The position numbers were made by a program, and so were the translations under genes. Of a DNA stretch of 64,000 nucleotides, positions 45,765-55,312 are shown piece by piece. A model generated the notes under the pieces. It did not search any database, had not been told where the DNA came from, and saw nothing but the letters and a program-made list of their open reading frames with translations. Origin of the DNA: Oscillospiraceae bacterium. Its GTDB lineage: Bacteria > Bacillota > Clostridia > Oscillospirales > Ruminococcaceae. Location: the NCBI GenBank assembly GCA_022835495.1, contig BQOK01000001.1, positions 2,976,001 through 3,040,000 on the forward strand. The letters run 5' to 3'. How positions within the stretch are numbered: the stretch's first letter is position 1; each line of letters opens with the position of its first letter.

Positions 45765-46283
45765 TTGCGAGTATACAAAAGTAAAGAAGAACTCAAAGCT
45801 GAAATCAATAAAACATTTGAGAAGTATATTTCGGAGTTTGATTGCATACCAGAAGCCTTAAAAGATAAAAGGGTTGATGAGGTTGACCGGACCCCAGCAG
45901 AAAACCTTGCCTATCAGGTGGGTTGGACAACATTGGTTCTTAAATGGGAGGAAGATGAAAAGAAGGGGCTTCAAGTAAAGACGCCGGCGGACGAATTCAA
46001 ATGGAACCAACTTGGCGAGCTGTATCAGTGGTTCACGGATACCTACGCTCATTTGTCTCTTCAAGAGTTGAAAGCCGAACTGAACGAAAATGTCAAGTCT
46101 ATCTGCGCAATGATTGATTCGCTCAGTGCGGATGAATTATTTAAGCCGCATATGAGAAAATGGGCTGATGATGCTACAAAAGCAGCTGTATGGGAAGTTT
46201 ACAGGTTCATTCACGTTAATACCGTTGCTCCTTTCGGAACTTTTAGAACTAAGATCAGAAAATGGAAAAAGGCGGCGCTGTAA
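45765..46283 (+). CDS. ClbS/DfsB-family four-helix-bundle protein
   Basis: 172 residues starting at TTG 45765 after GGAGGTGTTTT. It reads VYKSKEELKAEINKTFEKYI, VDRTPAENLAYQVGWTTLVL, TPADEFKWNQLGELYQWFTD and a Lys-rich end KWKKAAL. These are typical of the ClbS/DfsB family of DinB-like bundles. ClbS hydrolyses the cyclopropane of colibactin, and most relatives have no known role. It is divergent from the Fec operon. It could protect against a metabolite linked to the nearby transporters, but this is inference. A perfect terminator follows. Confidence 0.85.
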   Translation: MRVYKSKEELKAEINKTFEKYISEFDCIPEALKDKRVDEVDRTPAENLAYQVGWTTLVLKWEEDEKKGLQVKTPADEFKWNQLGELYQWFTDTYAHLSLQELKAELNENVKSICAMIDSLSADELFKPHMRKWADDATKAAVWEVYRFIHVNTVAPFGTFRTKIRKWKKAAL

Positions 46284-46320
46284 CTTCCGGTTCATCAAGC
46301 CAATATGCCCTTAAAACACG

Positions 46321-46362
46321 AGCGGCGGGACAGACTCTATCTGTCCCGCCGCTCTGCTTTTT
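46321..46362 (+). terminator. Terminator after the ClbS-like gene
   Basis: 14-bp perfect stem (AGCGGCGGGACAGA / TCTGTCCCGCCGCT, 46321-46353) then CTGCTTTTTC. The remainder to 46615 holds no gene. Confidence 0.9.
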
Positions 46363-46615
46363 CAGCGGTCAAAGTTTTACTTGTGCGTAGGCTCGTTTTG
46401 CAGCCCCGCGCGAATGGTTAATTCCGCCCAGCACTAAGATCGATGTGTATACCGCTGCTGAGCAACTCACATCTCAAATGATATAGCTTCCACTGGACAA
46501 GCTCTTCCTCGAAATGTGCTGCCTACTATTCTGGTTTTTCAAGGGAAGATGCAATCTTTGTAATTTCCATCCAAGTAACCACAAAAGAATACACCTGTGT
46601 CTTTGCTCTTACGTT

Positions 46616-47602
46616 TCAGAATGGTAAGCCCCGCTTATATTCGCTCGGAGTGCATCCAAACTTTTTTCGGAAGGCGTCGCTGAAATGGCTGATGTTGCTG
46701 TACCCCACCAACCCTGCTATGTCTTTCACCTGAGCATCGGGCACAGACAACAGTTCGCAGGCGTGCTCCATGCGGCGATTTAACATATATTGATATATGG
46801 TGATTCCATAGTGCTTTCGAAATATCTCACGGAGTTTGGATTCACACATAAAGTGCTGTTTGGAGAGCTCCGCGATGGTCACGGGTTCCAGAAATCCCTC
46901 ATCTATCTGTCGCCTGACCCGAAGTAACGTCTCGCTATCCGCCCAGCTCAACGACCCCTTCACAGCAACAGAATTCTGATCCATCATCTCGTTCGCAAAG
47001 GCTGCAACAAGTTCCAGTATCTTTCCTTCTTGATACAATGACTTTGCACAGTCATTATAGTTACACTGCAATATCTGGCGTATTGTAGCTTCTATGGTAG
47101 CGGTGATTCTATGTTTTGGCGGGTTTTTCCCCCCGTTAAAGGCGGTGCAAGCCTTTTTCTTCTGCAAGCCATCCATCACAGACCGAAACCGACAGGGATG
47201 CAGGTTCAGCCCGACGCCTATATATCTCTGTCCTGCCTCATAGATATTTTCCGCATCAAACAGACCGCTGCCGTATACGCAGCAATCTCCCTTTTCCAAC
47301 AACGTTTTTTGGTTTCTGCCCGAAGACTTCCACTCCAATGCGTCGGAAAGAGAGAAAATGACGGAAAAAGAATCCTTATACACTTGCTCCCGCAATACTG
47401 TGTCCCTGTAAAACATTACATCGCAGATATACATCTCGATATTGGGGCACGGTGAAATATAGCGGAAATATCCTTCTCCAATATCGCTTGGCAAAGCAAC
47501 CTGATTGTCTTTCATAATACCGCAAAGCTGCTGCATTGCGGGGGAGAAAAAGTCGCTGCGATCCGTTTGCCCATGAAGAAAATCATATTGTGCTTCTTGC
47601 AT
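46616..47602 (-). CDS. AraC-family regulator, PchR/YbtA-like
   Basis: 328 residues from ATG 47602 (CGGAGGAGGTGG upstream). An N-terminal effector domain of about 220 residues precedes a double AraC HTH (TIAELSKQHFMCESKLREIF and KDIAGLVGYSNISHFSDAFR, ending CTPSEYKRG). The spacing resembles PchR and YbtA, which sense a ferric siderophore and activate its uptake genes. Its own promoter has the GTTAG-type palindrome at 47687-47704, so it belongs to the same regulon as the transporters. The ligand is not known. Confidence 0.85.
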   Translation of the reverse strand: MQEAQYDFLHGQTDRSDFFSPAMQQLCGIMKDNQVALPSDIGEGYFRYISPCPNIEMYICDVMFYRDTVLREQVYKDSFSVIFSLSDALEWKSSGRNQKTLLEKGDCCVYGSGLFDAENIYEAGQRYIGVGLNLHPCRFRSVMDGLQKKKACTAFNGGKNPPKHRITATIEATIRQILQCNYNDCAKSLYQEGKILELVAAFANEMMDQNSVAVKGSLSWADSETLLRVRRQIDEGFLEPVTIAELSKQHFMCESKLREIFRKHYGITIYQYMLNRRMEHACELLSVPDAQVKDIAGLVGYSNISHFSDAFRKKFGCTPSEYKRGLPF

Positions 47603-47686
47603 ACCAGGCCACCTCCTCCGACACATGATTAGACACTTTTATGCAAATTGGTCCATTCCACCTTTCCAGTTCCAGTTCTGCATGTT

Positions 47687-47704
47687 GGTTAGGCTGCTCT
47701 AACC
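47687..47704 (-). promoter_or_regulatory. GTTAG-type operator upstream of the AraC gene
   Basis: GGTTAGGCTGCTCTAACC, perfect 6-bp arms. A hairpin (GGCAGACTGC, loop, GCAGTTTGCC) begins 16 bases to the right at about 47721-47746. The same arrangement is seen at 59731-59793. Confidence 0.8.
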
Positions 47705-48012
47705 AGTGGATGAAATAAAAGGCAGACTGCCTGTACGCAGTTTGCCTCAAATCCGACGGCACAGCGCCTATAAAAAGCATTGTACCATAAGCGCGCAGGG
47801 ATTTCAATGTAGAACACCAGGCATCCCTGCTTTTCCTGCGAATTTTCCGTTTGCCCAATGTCATCCGTGTGCCGAGAGGGAAGGCCTCAGTACTTTCAGC
47901 GAAAGATTCAATCGATCCAAACACGTTTTCTTATTCGGCTTTACGTCTACTCGACGCAAATACTCTCTGTTCACCTATATTGGATAAGTCCGTCCCTCCG
48001 TTTTCTGTTAAT
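47705..48012. other. Gap between the AraC control region and the serine hydrolase gene
   Basis: Apart from the hairpin at 47721-47746, which may end or regulate transcription, no gene was recognised. A minus-strand open frame across 47583-47924 reads without family-like sequence and overlaps the promoter. Confidence 0.4.
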
Positions 48013-49848
48013 TTATACTATTGTTAAGAATCCGAGCATCCACGCAGCTATAATTTGCAATGCAAATAAAACAATCGTAAGTACTGATGCTCTATTTTTT
48101 CTCTTTACAACATAGCTGAGTTCCGTGAAAATCCCGCAGATGGCCGCTGCAATTCCTATACCTGCTACTATGTTCAACTCCGTCGAAATAATTGTGTAAA
48201 GAGAAAACCAATGAAGCATTCCGGCAATCCCCGCCGCACCAAGAATGAGCCCACATATGGGAAGTATGATCCTTTGCCATTGAAAAGAGCTGCGTTTACA
48301 AACGATCTTTGAGCCCAATACGATCAAAATGGCAAGCCACAGGACCGTCAGCAGGATATAACTTCCCAATGACAGAAAGCTGCCAGCAAAGCCGTTTAGA
48401 GGTCCCGCGGGAACATAGTCATGAGCCAGTCGGAACGTCATGCTCGTCACCCTACCGTCCGATACAGAGAAAGCAAGGCTTCTTTCCTCCGGTATCGTCT
48501 CGGCACAGTAGAACTGATATTCGCCCACAGGCTCGTACAGTAAATCCTTATCGGCAAGAGGCATTTTCAGCCGGAGATTTTCTTCTCCCTCTTTTGAGAT
48601 TTGGATTATTTGCATTCGCGCCTGTATCTTGCCTACATATGACCATGCGGATCGTGCCGGAAGATAGTCGCCATATAGCATAGAAAGGTCCTGTGACCCT
48701 ACTTCCTGCTTCAGCGGTCGCGCATCCTGCTCGATGATCGCCTCCATGATGGCGGAGCAGTAATCCGTTTCCATCACATTGGTCAGGATTAGGATTGCAC
48801 GTTCAGCTTCCGGTTCCACCCAAAACTGCGTCTTGAAACCATAGGTCCCACCCTCATGCCCGAGTATTCCGGGATGATTCGCATACTGCCAGAAGCCATG
48901 AGAAAGTCCTGCGTTTGCCCCATAGGAACACCATGTCTCTTTAAACAACCGCTCCTTTGTTTCCGGGCTTTTGAAGAGTTGTGTCTCCTCTCCTGGTGCC
49001 TTTGCCAGCCACTCAGCAAACAGAAGCAGGTCTGCGGCTGTGCCATTCATGGCTCCTGCAGGATACGTGCGGAGGTGCATCTCATCCTCCCGCCAAAATC
49101 CTTTTCCGTTATAAGAATAACCCTTCGCCTTGTGATCAAGGAGTCCGTCCACATCCATCCAAAAGGGACCGACAGAGGTATGCGTCATACCCAGAGGCAA
49201 AAGAATATGTTCTTTGATATAATCCTTATAGCTTTGGCCGCTGGCTTCCTCCACGATCAACGCTGCAAGTGCCGCGCCGTAATTGGAATAGGCGCTGACG
49301 GTTCCTGGCGGATAGACCTGCTTGGGCTGGTGCGCAGATAGTACTTCTTTGAAGGGGATTTCCTCACTCGCGCTGTAATAGCGCAAATCCAGCAATTCTT
49401 CCTCAAATCCTGCCGTATGGTTCATCAGGTGAATCAAAGTAACCGGCTCAGCGAATCGCAGATTTTTCAAAAAGCCGTCCGGCAGATAGGTGCGGATATC
49501 CGTTTCCAGATCGATTTTCCTATCCTCAACAAGCTGCATCACGCTGACCCACACGAAGGTCTTTGATATGGAACCCCATTCAAAAACCGTGGTCTCCGGA
49601 TCCATGGCCGTATTGTTCTCTAAATCAGCAAAGCCATACCCCTTCGCAAATACCGTATTGTCATGCTCCGAAATTACGACACACGCGCCTGGAACCGTTT
49701 TGCCAATATACTTTTCGGAAACAGCGTTTGCGCTTGCCTCATATGTGTCCGGTGCACCGGATGCATATGCAGAAGGAGCGAGGAAAGCAATCATAATCAG
49801 CGCCGCAAGAAAACATTGGAGGGTCTTGTATCTCATCAGTCTTTTCAT
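48013..49848 (-). CDS. Serine hydrolase (class C beta-lactamase fold) with membrane tail
   Basis: 611 residues. A signal peptide ends near AYASG. The catalytic domain has SISK (Ser-x-x-Lys), YSNYGAAL (Tyr-x-Asn) and a later HEGGTYGF that matches the His/Lys-x-Gly motif. The last 130 residues contain four hydrophobic helices. Such proteins act as peptidases or esterases at the cell surface. It lies 8 bases downstream of the interrupted hydrolase gene and may be the last gene of ABC/ECF operon 2, now separated from its promoter by the IS3 insertion. The natural substrate is unknown. Confidence 0.8.
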   Translation of the reverse strand: MKRLMRYKTLQCFLAALIMIAFLAPSAYASGAPDTYEASANAVSEKYIGKTVPGACVVISEHDNTVFAKGYGFADLENNTAMDPETTVFEWGSISKTFVWVSVMQLVEDRKIDLETDIRTYLPDGFLKNLRFAEPVTLIHLMNHTAGFEEELLDLRYYSASEEIPFKEVLSAHQPKQVYPPGTVSAYSNYGAALAALIVEEASGQSYKDYIKEHILLPLGMTHTSVGPFWMDVDGLLDHKAKGYSYNGKGFWREDEMHLRTYPAGAMNGTAADLLLFAEWLAKAPGEETQLFKSPETKERLFKETWCSYGANAGLSHGFWQYANHPGILGHEGGTYGFKTQFWVEPEAERAILILTNVMETDYCSAIMEAIIEQDARPLKQEVGSQDLSMLYGDYLPARSAWSYVGKIQARMQIIQISKEGEENLRLKMPLADKDLLYEPVGEYQFYCAETIPEERSLAFSVSDGRVTSMTFRLAHDYVPAGPLNGFAGSFLSLGSYILLTVLWLAILIVLGSKIVCKRSSFQWQRIILPICGLILGAAGIAGMLHWFSLYTIISTELNIVAGIGIAAAICGIFTELSYVVKRKNRASVLTIVLFALQIIAAWMLGFLTIV

Positions 49849-50339
49849 AGGGCCATTACTCTATCGTCAGTCTGAAATCACAGCAGTCTCCGCCCTGACC
49901 GAGCGTCTTTGTCCGTCCCCATTTGAGCTTTGGGTGCATATGTCCGTAGGCCTCGTCATCCGCGCGGCAAAAGCCTGCTACAATCTCCGGGCAGCCGTAT
50001 TTCACACAGGTATCCTGATAGGGGCAGGCCAGCATGTCGAAGCACATTTCCTCTCGCTCCGTTCGTATCCAATTAGCCCGAAAACCGCAGTCCTCTCCAA
50101 AGGAGCTTTTTGTCATTTTGGCAAAGAACTTCGGCACCAGCTTATACAGGCCCGGTATCCTCATTGCCCCTCGGATTTTTGCACCAACGCCCGCTGCCCG
50201 CTTTTCATAATATCTGTTCAGAAAAGCCGCCGCTTCCTCCCGGGAGATTCCGTTGCCCGTCATGGCGTCAAAGGCGTGCCCCCATACCCGATTTGCCGGA
50301 CAGAAAAACAATCTGTATAATGGAAAGGGGTAATGAAAA

Positions 50340-50660
50340 ATGTCAACCAAAGAACGAAAGCACCCAGCGCCGCCGCGTTACGATGAGGCCTTCAAGGCGG
50401 GGGCAGTGCGGATGGTCACCGAGCAGGGGCGGCCCAGCCGGGAGGTGGCCGCGGAACTCGGCATCTGCATCGACACGCTGCGCAGCTGGCTGAAAGCGGC
50501 GGGCGCACCATCGCCGGGGCAAGCTGACCGCCAAAACCGCGACGCCAGACGCCTGCGCGAACTGGAGACGGAGATTCGAGCACTGCGCAAGAAGCTTGAA
50601 GAGAAAGACGGGGTCATTGACATCCTAAAAAAATCCGTCGGCATACTTTCCAAACCATAG
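50340..50660 (+). CDS. IS3 OrfA (helix-turn-helix transposase subunit)
   Basis: 106 residues. An HTH_23-like start (YDEAFKAGAVRMVTEQGRP, EVAAELGICIDTLRSWLKAA) and a leucine-zipper-like C-terminus (RRLRELETEIRALRKKLEEK) are typical of IS3 OrfA. The A7 run at about 50630-50636 is the probable -1 slippery site to reach OrfB. The start follows a GAAAGGGG ribosome site. Confidence 0.9.
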   Translation: MSTKERKHPAPPRYDEAFKAGAVRMVTEQGRPSREVAAELGICIDTLRSWLKAAGAPSPGQADRQNRDARRLRELETEIRALRKKLEEKDGVIDILKKSVGILSKP

Positions 50661-50704
50661 AGGACAAGTACCGGTACATCCGTACGGCCCGCGCGGGGGC
50701 CTCT

Positions 50705-51529
50705 GTGGAACTTGTATGCCGACTGCTGGAGGTCTCCCGCAGCGGGTACTACGAATGGCTGGGCCGCAAACCCTCTTTGCGCCGGCAGAAGGATCAGGAA
50801 CTGAAACGCCGGCTGCTGAGCCTGCACCAGCGTTATCCCGCCCTTGGGCTGGACAGCCTGTATCACCTGATCCGCCCGCAGCTTTCCTGCTCGCGCAAGC
50901 GCATCCACCGCCTGATGAACGAGATGAACATCTCCTCCACGCGCAGGCGTGCCTACAAAGCCACGACCAACTCAAGACACGCGCACCCCATCGCGCCCAA
51001 TCTCCTTGCGCGCCGCTTCTCCTTTGACAAGCCAGACACCGCATGGGTCGGCGATATTACCTATATCCCCACCGGCGAGGGCTGGCTCTACTGCGCTGTT
51101 GTGAAAGACCTTTGCACAAAGCAGATCGTCGGCTACGCCTTCTCCGACCGCATCGACACAAATCTCACTCTCGCCGCCCTCGGCATGGCCGTCCGGCGCC
51201 GCAAGCCTCTGCCCGGCCTCATCTTCCACTCCGACCGCGGCGTCCAATACGCCGCCTACGCTTACCGTCAGCGTCTCGCCAGCCTCGGCATCCGGCAAAG
51301 CATGTCCCGCAAGGGCGATCCCTATGACAACGCCGTGGCCGAAAACTTCTTCAGCTGCCTCAAGTGCGAGTGCGTCCATCTGCGCCATTTCGCCTCAAGG
51401 GCACAAGCCATGGCAGACGTCTTCGCTTATATCGAGACCTTTTACAACCCAGTGCGCCCGCATTCCTCTATTGGCTGGCGTCCTCCGGATGCCTTTGCGC
51501 GTGCCTTGTCTGAGCATCCCGCCGCCTGA
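50705..51529 (+). CDS. IS3 OrfB (DDE integrase domain)
   Basis: 274 residues from the first Met. The frame continues back to the slip site, where EDKYRYIRTARAGASVE joins OrfA, so the active product is an OrfAB fusion. The catalytic triad is in WVGDITYIPT (Asp), HSDRGVQYA (Asp) and NAVAENFFSCLK (Glu). The N-terminal HTH_21 helix is CRLLEVSRSGYYEW. The frame has no premature stop, so the element may be active. Confidence 0.92.
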   Translation: MELVCRLLEVSRSGYYEWLGRKPSLRRQKDQELKRRLLSLHQRYPALGLDSLYHLIRPQLSCSRKRIHRLMNEMNISSTRRRAYKATTNSRHAHPIAPNLLARRFSFDKPDTAWVGDITYIPTGEGWLYCAVVKDLCTKQIVGYAFSDRIDTNLTLAALGMAVRRRKPLPGLIFHSDRGVQYAAYAYRQRLASLGIRQSMSRKGDPYDNAVAENFFSCLKCECVHLRHFASRAQAMADVFAYIETFYNPVRPHSSIGWRPPDAFARALSEHPAA

Positions 51530-51794
51530 GTGTGATACGACAAGATATCCTGCGTTTCTTTCTGTTTTTTCTTCATTTTTACTGTCCACGAAACCGGGAA
51601 GGGCACAGGCGGCGATGGCAGGATAGATGCGTTTCCGCGTATGCATATACATCTTTTTCGGCTCGTCGTCATTTTCATCCACGATTTCCGCATAACGCCT
51701 CCATGCATCTTCTATGATCGCGCCTGTCTTTTCCGCGCCATATTCTTTTTCCATTGCAGATACCGCTCCGGTCAAGTATCTTTTGTCTAACCTT

Positions 51795-53558
51795 CTATCC
51801 ATGTGCTTTCCCGCCTTTCAGAGTCCAGCCGATTGCCTGGCTGCGCATTCCCACAAAGCGCCTGTACAGGCCGTCTTCGCGCATCAGCTCCTTATGGTTT
51901 CCGCGTTGAACGATCCTGCCGTTCTCCAGCACGATGATTTGATCTGCCGTGCGCACGGTGGACAGACGGTGGGCAATCATCAGAATCGTTTTGCCTTTTG
52001 TCAGCTCCCGGATGGCCTTTTGCAGTTCCTGCTCGTTTTCGGGATCCACGCTGGCCGTGGCTTCATCCAAAATGACGATGGGTGCGTCCTTCAGAATTGC
52101 CCTTGCAATGGAGATTCGCTGCTTTTCCCCGCCGGAGAGGCTGGAGCCTCCTTCGCCGATCTTTGTCTGATAGCCATCGGGCAGCGTCATGATAAAGTCA
52201 TGGCAGCAGGCTTTCTTTGCGACCGCTATGATTTCATCCTCGCTCGCGTCCGGTCTGCCAAACCGGATATTGTTCTCGACGGTGTCCTCAAAGAGATACA
52301 CATTCTGAAATACGATGGCGAAATTCTTTAGAAGGCTGCCGCTGGTATATTCCCGCACATCCCGGTCGCCGAGCGTGATCTGTCCTTCCTTCACATCCCA
52401 GAAACGGGCAATCAGACCGACCAGCGTGGTCTTTCCGGCGCCGGATGGACCAACAATGGCGCAGGAGCTTCCCTGGGGTACGCTTAAGCTGATTTGATGT
52501 AATACCTCCTTTTCCCCATATCCAAAGGACATATTCTTCACTTCAATATTGAAGTTTTCCGGCACAAGATCAGCCCCGTTTTCGTCCAGGGATGGAATGT
52601 CCATGATGTTATCCAGCCGGTCCAGGGAAGCCTCCACCGCGCGGGCAATGGAGGACATACTGCCCGCCACCTCCACAGCGGCATAGATCATGAAGCTGGA
52701 CACGAGAAGCAGCAGGCACTTCTCCGGCGTGATGCTTCCTCCTGCCAGAAGATAGGGCGCAAAAACCAGAATAGCCGCCCGTGCGAGCTTGAACACCGTC
52801 TGATAGAGCGCCGTCATTTTGGAAAACGCCTTTTCAAGCACGATATTTGCCTCTTTGCTTTCCTCGATTGCGGCGTCAACTGCTTTTCCGGTGCGCTCCG
52901 CCAGCCCAAACGCCTTGACTACGCCCATGCCCTGCACATATTCCAAAACGGCAGTGACCAGGCCAGCCTGGGCTGCCTGACGGCGGGGCGCGTGTTTCCT
53001 GCCGACCTTGCCGATAAACGAATAAACAATGAGCGCCACAGCAAGTCCGGCCAAAGAGATCAGCCCGATCCGCCACTCATAGATCATAAGCCAAACGCCA
53101 ATCACGATGGCGTGGATAAACCCGCCCGCCACATTTTCCATAATGGTAACGGACTGCTGCTCCAGATCACCAAGTGTGGTCGTCACCGCCGCAGTGATAT
53201 CCCCGAGCCTGTTTTCATTGAAATAGCCCATAGGCGCCCTTTTCAGGCATTCGCCGATCTCTATGCGTTTTTCCGACCCGAACGCGAAGCTGCCAAGAGT
53301 TCTGGCATTGGCAGAAAGATTGACAAATACAATTCGCCCTACAATGGAAACAATCATGATGCCAAGCGAAATCCAGATCGTGCTTTCAGGCATAACATCG
53401 CCGGAAAGCTGCTTCAGGATTCCTGTGAGCACCGTTAGAATGGCCATGATTGGGATCATCTCAAAGAATGAGCTGACAAGGTATGCAAGAAAAGAGCGGA
53501 TAAGACGCTTCTTCTGTAAGCCCGAGAACAACAAAAGTCTTTGAAATAGCCTTATCAT
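51795..53558 (-). CDS. Exporter-fold ABC protein B, cassette 2
   Basis: 587 residues. Start RLFQRLLLFSGLQKKRLIRS, six transmembrane helices, ATPase with Walker A PSGAGKTTLVG, signature LSGGEKQRISIARA, Walker B VILDEATASVDPENE and H-loop AHRLST. It is the counterpart of 36748-38490. ATG 53558 overlaps the partner's TGA by one base (TGATG). It is followed by the ATC hydrolase gene with an 8-base overlap, suggesting that hydrolase acted on what this transporter handles. Import is inferred from family likeness to YbtPQ/IrtAB. Confidence 0.85.
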   Translation of the reverse strand: MIRLFQRLLLFSGLQKKRLIRSFLAYLVSSFFEMIPIMAILTVLTGILKQLSGDVMPESTIWISLGIMIVSIVGRIVFVNLSANARTLGSFAFGSEKRIEIGECLKRAPMGYFNENRLGDITAAVTTTLGDLEQQSVTIMENVAGGFIHAIVIGVWLMIYEWRIGLISLAGLAVALIVYSFIGKVGRKHAPRRQAAQAGLVTAVLEYVQGMGVVKAFGLAERTGKAVDAAIEESKEANIVLEKAFSKMTALYQTVFKLARAAILVFAPYLLAGGSITPEKCLLLLVSSFMIYAAVEVAGSMSSIARAVEASLDRLDNIMDIPSLDENGADLVPENFNIEVKNMSFGYGEKEVLHQISLSVPQGSSCAIVGPSGAGKTTLVGLIARFWDVKEGQITLGDRDVREYTSGSLLKNFAIVFQNVYLFEDTVENNIRFGRPDASEDEIIAVAKKACCHDFIMTLPDGYQTKIGEGGSSLSGGEKQRISIARAILKDAPIVILDEATASVDPENEQELQKAIRELTKGKTILMIAHRLSTVRTADQIIVLENGRIVQRGNHKELMREDGLYRRFVGMRSQAIGWTLKGGKAHG

Positions 53559-55312
53559 CACACCACCTCCTCTGCGGTATCTTTGCCCTGCATATGGGCT
53601 CTCCACAATTCCTTGTATAGATTGCTTGTTTCAAGAAGCTCCTCATGAGTGCCTTCCGCGACGACATTTCCCTTATCCACGACAAGGATCTTGTCTGCTT
53701 TTGTAATGGTAGACAGCCGATGCGCAATGACAATTAAAGTTTTTCCTGCTACAAGCCCTGCAATGGATGCTTGAATAACGGCCTCATTTTCAGGATCGGT
53801 AAATGCTGTGGCCTCATCCAGCACCACGATCGGACTGTTCTTTAGGATTGCCCTTGCAATGGCGATTCGCTGCCTTTCTCCGCCGGAGAGGTGGTTTCCC
53901 GCATCGCCCGCCAGCGTATCATAGCCCTCCGGCAGAGCGGCGATGAAATCGTGACAGCTCGCTTTTTTTGCTGCCGCTTCGATCTCTGCGTCTGTGGCCT
54001 CCGGTTTTCCGATGCGAATATTTTCCCGGATAGACAGATGGAACAGAAAGTTATCCTGTGATACATATGAGACAAGCTCCATTATCTGAGAAAGAGGGAT
54101 GTTCCGCACATCCACGCCGCCAATACGGACGCCGCCGCTCTCCGCCTCCCAGAAGGAGGCGATGAGCCGTGCAATGGTAGATTTACCGGAGCCGGAGGGA
54201 CCCACAATGGCCGTCATACCGTTTTTTGCGCAGTCAAAGGAAATTCCATGCAAAACCTCCGTCTCTTTGTATCGGAAGGTAACATGATCAAAGGATACGT
54301 CGGCGTCCGCAAGGACAGCTCTCTCGGTCGGCCGCACAAGCTCCGGCTCATCCAGAAGATTCCCTACCTCTTTTACGGTGGAATCCACCATGGCCAGGCT
54401 GTCGGTGTACTGCAATGCCTGAATCAGTGGTTTTACGAGTCCAAGGGCGAGAATGATGCAGGTAATCAGCGTACCCGCTTCGACTCTTCCGTTTATAAAG
54501 AGCCAGCTTCCCAAAGGCAGCACGCCCACGAGCGTTGCCGTCAGGATGGAAAGCCCCATCACATAGTAGCCGTTGGTCTGCTTGAACCATGTCGCTTTGG
54601 CGGTCTCGTTCTCCGCCACGGCGTCGGCGTATTTTTTATATGAGCGTTCACCCTGATTGAACGTCTTCACCACTTCGATGCCGCCGATGTATTCCACCGT
54701 TGCGGCATCCATGTTTTTCCCGGCGGCAAGTACTCTGGCATATCTCTTCTCGTAATCCTTCATCATCCCCATATAGCAGAAGGCGCCCACCGGAATCGTC
54801 ACAAGAGAGATCAGCGCGAGTCTCCAATCAAGGCTAAAGAGGTAAACGAGCATTAGAATTGGGATTAGGATGTTGGCAGTGAGCTCCGGTACCATATGCG
54901 CCAGCGGAAGCTCCAGCTTTTCCACGGTGTCCACGATGATCGTTTTGAATTTCCCGGACGGCGTATCAAGGATCGTTCCCATGGGAACACGGGAGAGCTT
55001 CTCTGTTATCGCCATACGGATATTCCGCAGAATGATAAAGGCAGATTCATGGCTTTTCATTGTAGAAAAAGTTCCGAACCACACCTGCCCGAGATAGCCC
55101 GCAAAAGCAATCAATGCCAGAAACGCCAACTTGCTGAAAGCATAGTCTTCGTGGCAGATCATAATGATCCCCCGGGACACCGCAACGTAGGGGATCATGC
55201 CGCATAGCGCTCCCAAAATCGCAAGTATGACGGAGCCGATCAGTTTCCCTTTGCACGGCTTCGCAAAATCCATCAGAATCGTCATCGCCGATTTTTCTTT
55301 TCCCGCCATCAT
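53558..55312 (-). CDS. Exporter-fold ABC protein A, cassette 2
   Basis: 584 residues, start GKEKSAMTILMDFAKPCKGK, six helices, ATPase with Walker A PSGSGKSTIARL, signature LSGGERQRIAIARA, Walker B IVVLDEATAFTDPENE and H-loop VIAHRLST. The counterpart of 38487-40277. ATG 55312 overlaps the fused ATPase stop by four bases, so translation is coupled along the operon. Confidence 0.85.
   Translation of the reverse strand: MMAGKEKSAMTILMDFAKPCKGKLIGSVILAILGALCGMIPYVAVSRGIIMICHEDYAFSKLAFLALIAFAGYLGQVWFGTFSTMKSHESAFIILRNIRMAITEKLSRVPMGTILDTPSGKFKTIIVDTVEKLELPLAHMVPELTANILIPILMLVYLFSLDWRLALISLVTIPVGAFCYMGMMKDYEKRYARVLAAGKNMDAATVEYIGGIEVVKTFNQGERSYKKYADAVAENETAKATWFKQTNGYYVMGLSILTATLVGVLPLGSWLFINGRVEAGTLITCIILALGLVKPLIQALQYTDSLAMVDSTVKEVGNLLDEPELVRPTERAVLADADVSFDHVTFRYKETEVLHGISFDCAKNGMTAIVGPSGSGKSTIARLIASFWEAESGGVRIGGVDVRNIPLSQIMELVSYVSQDNFLFHLSIRENIRIGKPEATDAEIEAAAKKASCHDFIAALPEGYDTLAGDAGNHLSGGERQRIAIARAILKNSPIVVLDEATAFTDPENEAVIQASIAGLVAGKTLIVIAHRLSTITKADKILVVDKGNVVAEGTHEELLETSNLYKELWRAHMQGKDTAEEVV

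Larger units (their letters stand above)
50276..51606 (+). mobile_element. IS3-family insertion sequence
   Basis: 1331 bp, with GTGCCC/GGGCAC ends continuing as imperfect inverted repeats (both reach GGACAG after about 24 bases). The 4-bp direct repeat AGGC (50272-50275 and 51607-51610) flanks it. It encodes overlapping orfA and orfB. It interrupts the ATC hydrolase homologue in the opposite orientation. Confidence 0.92.
49856..51802 (-). pseudogene. L-2-amino-thiazoline-4-carboxylic acid hydrolase homologue split by an IS3 element
   Basis: The two parts are 51607-51802 (N-terminal, ATG 51802) and 49856-50275 (C-terminal). Removing the IS and one copy of the AGGC target duplication restores a continuous frame across YPAIAAFDAMTGNGISREEA, giving a protein of about 203 residues. 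The C-terminus (CPEIVAGFCRADDEAYGHMHP...CDF) matches the ATC hydrolase family, which opens a thiazoline ring to a cysteine derivative. The start overlaps the ABC gene stop by eight bases, so it belongs to operon 2. A paralogue lies at 60628-61329. Confidence 0.85.

Noticed and set aside
46321-46353. Possible inverted-repeat end of a mobile element
   Set aside because: The perfect 14-bp stem with a 5-base loop and following T-run is an ordinary terminator.
47583-47924. 113-codon minus-strand open frame upstream of the AraC gene
   Set aside because: It covers the operator and hairpin of the AraC promoter and its residues show no family-like pattern or ribosome site.
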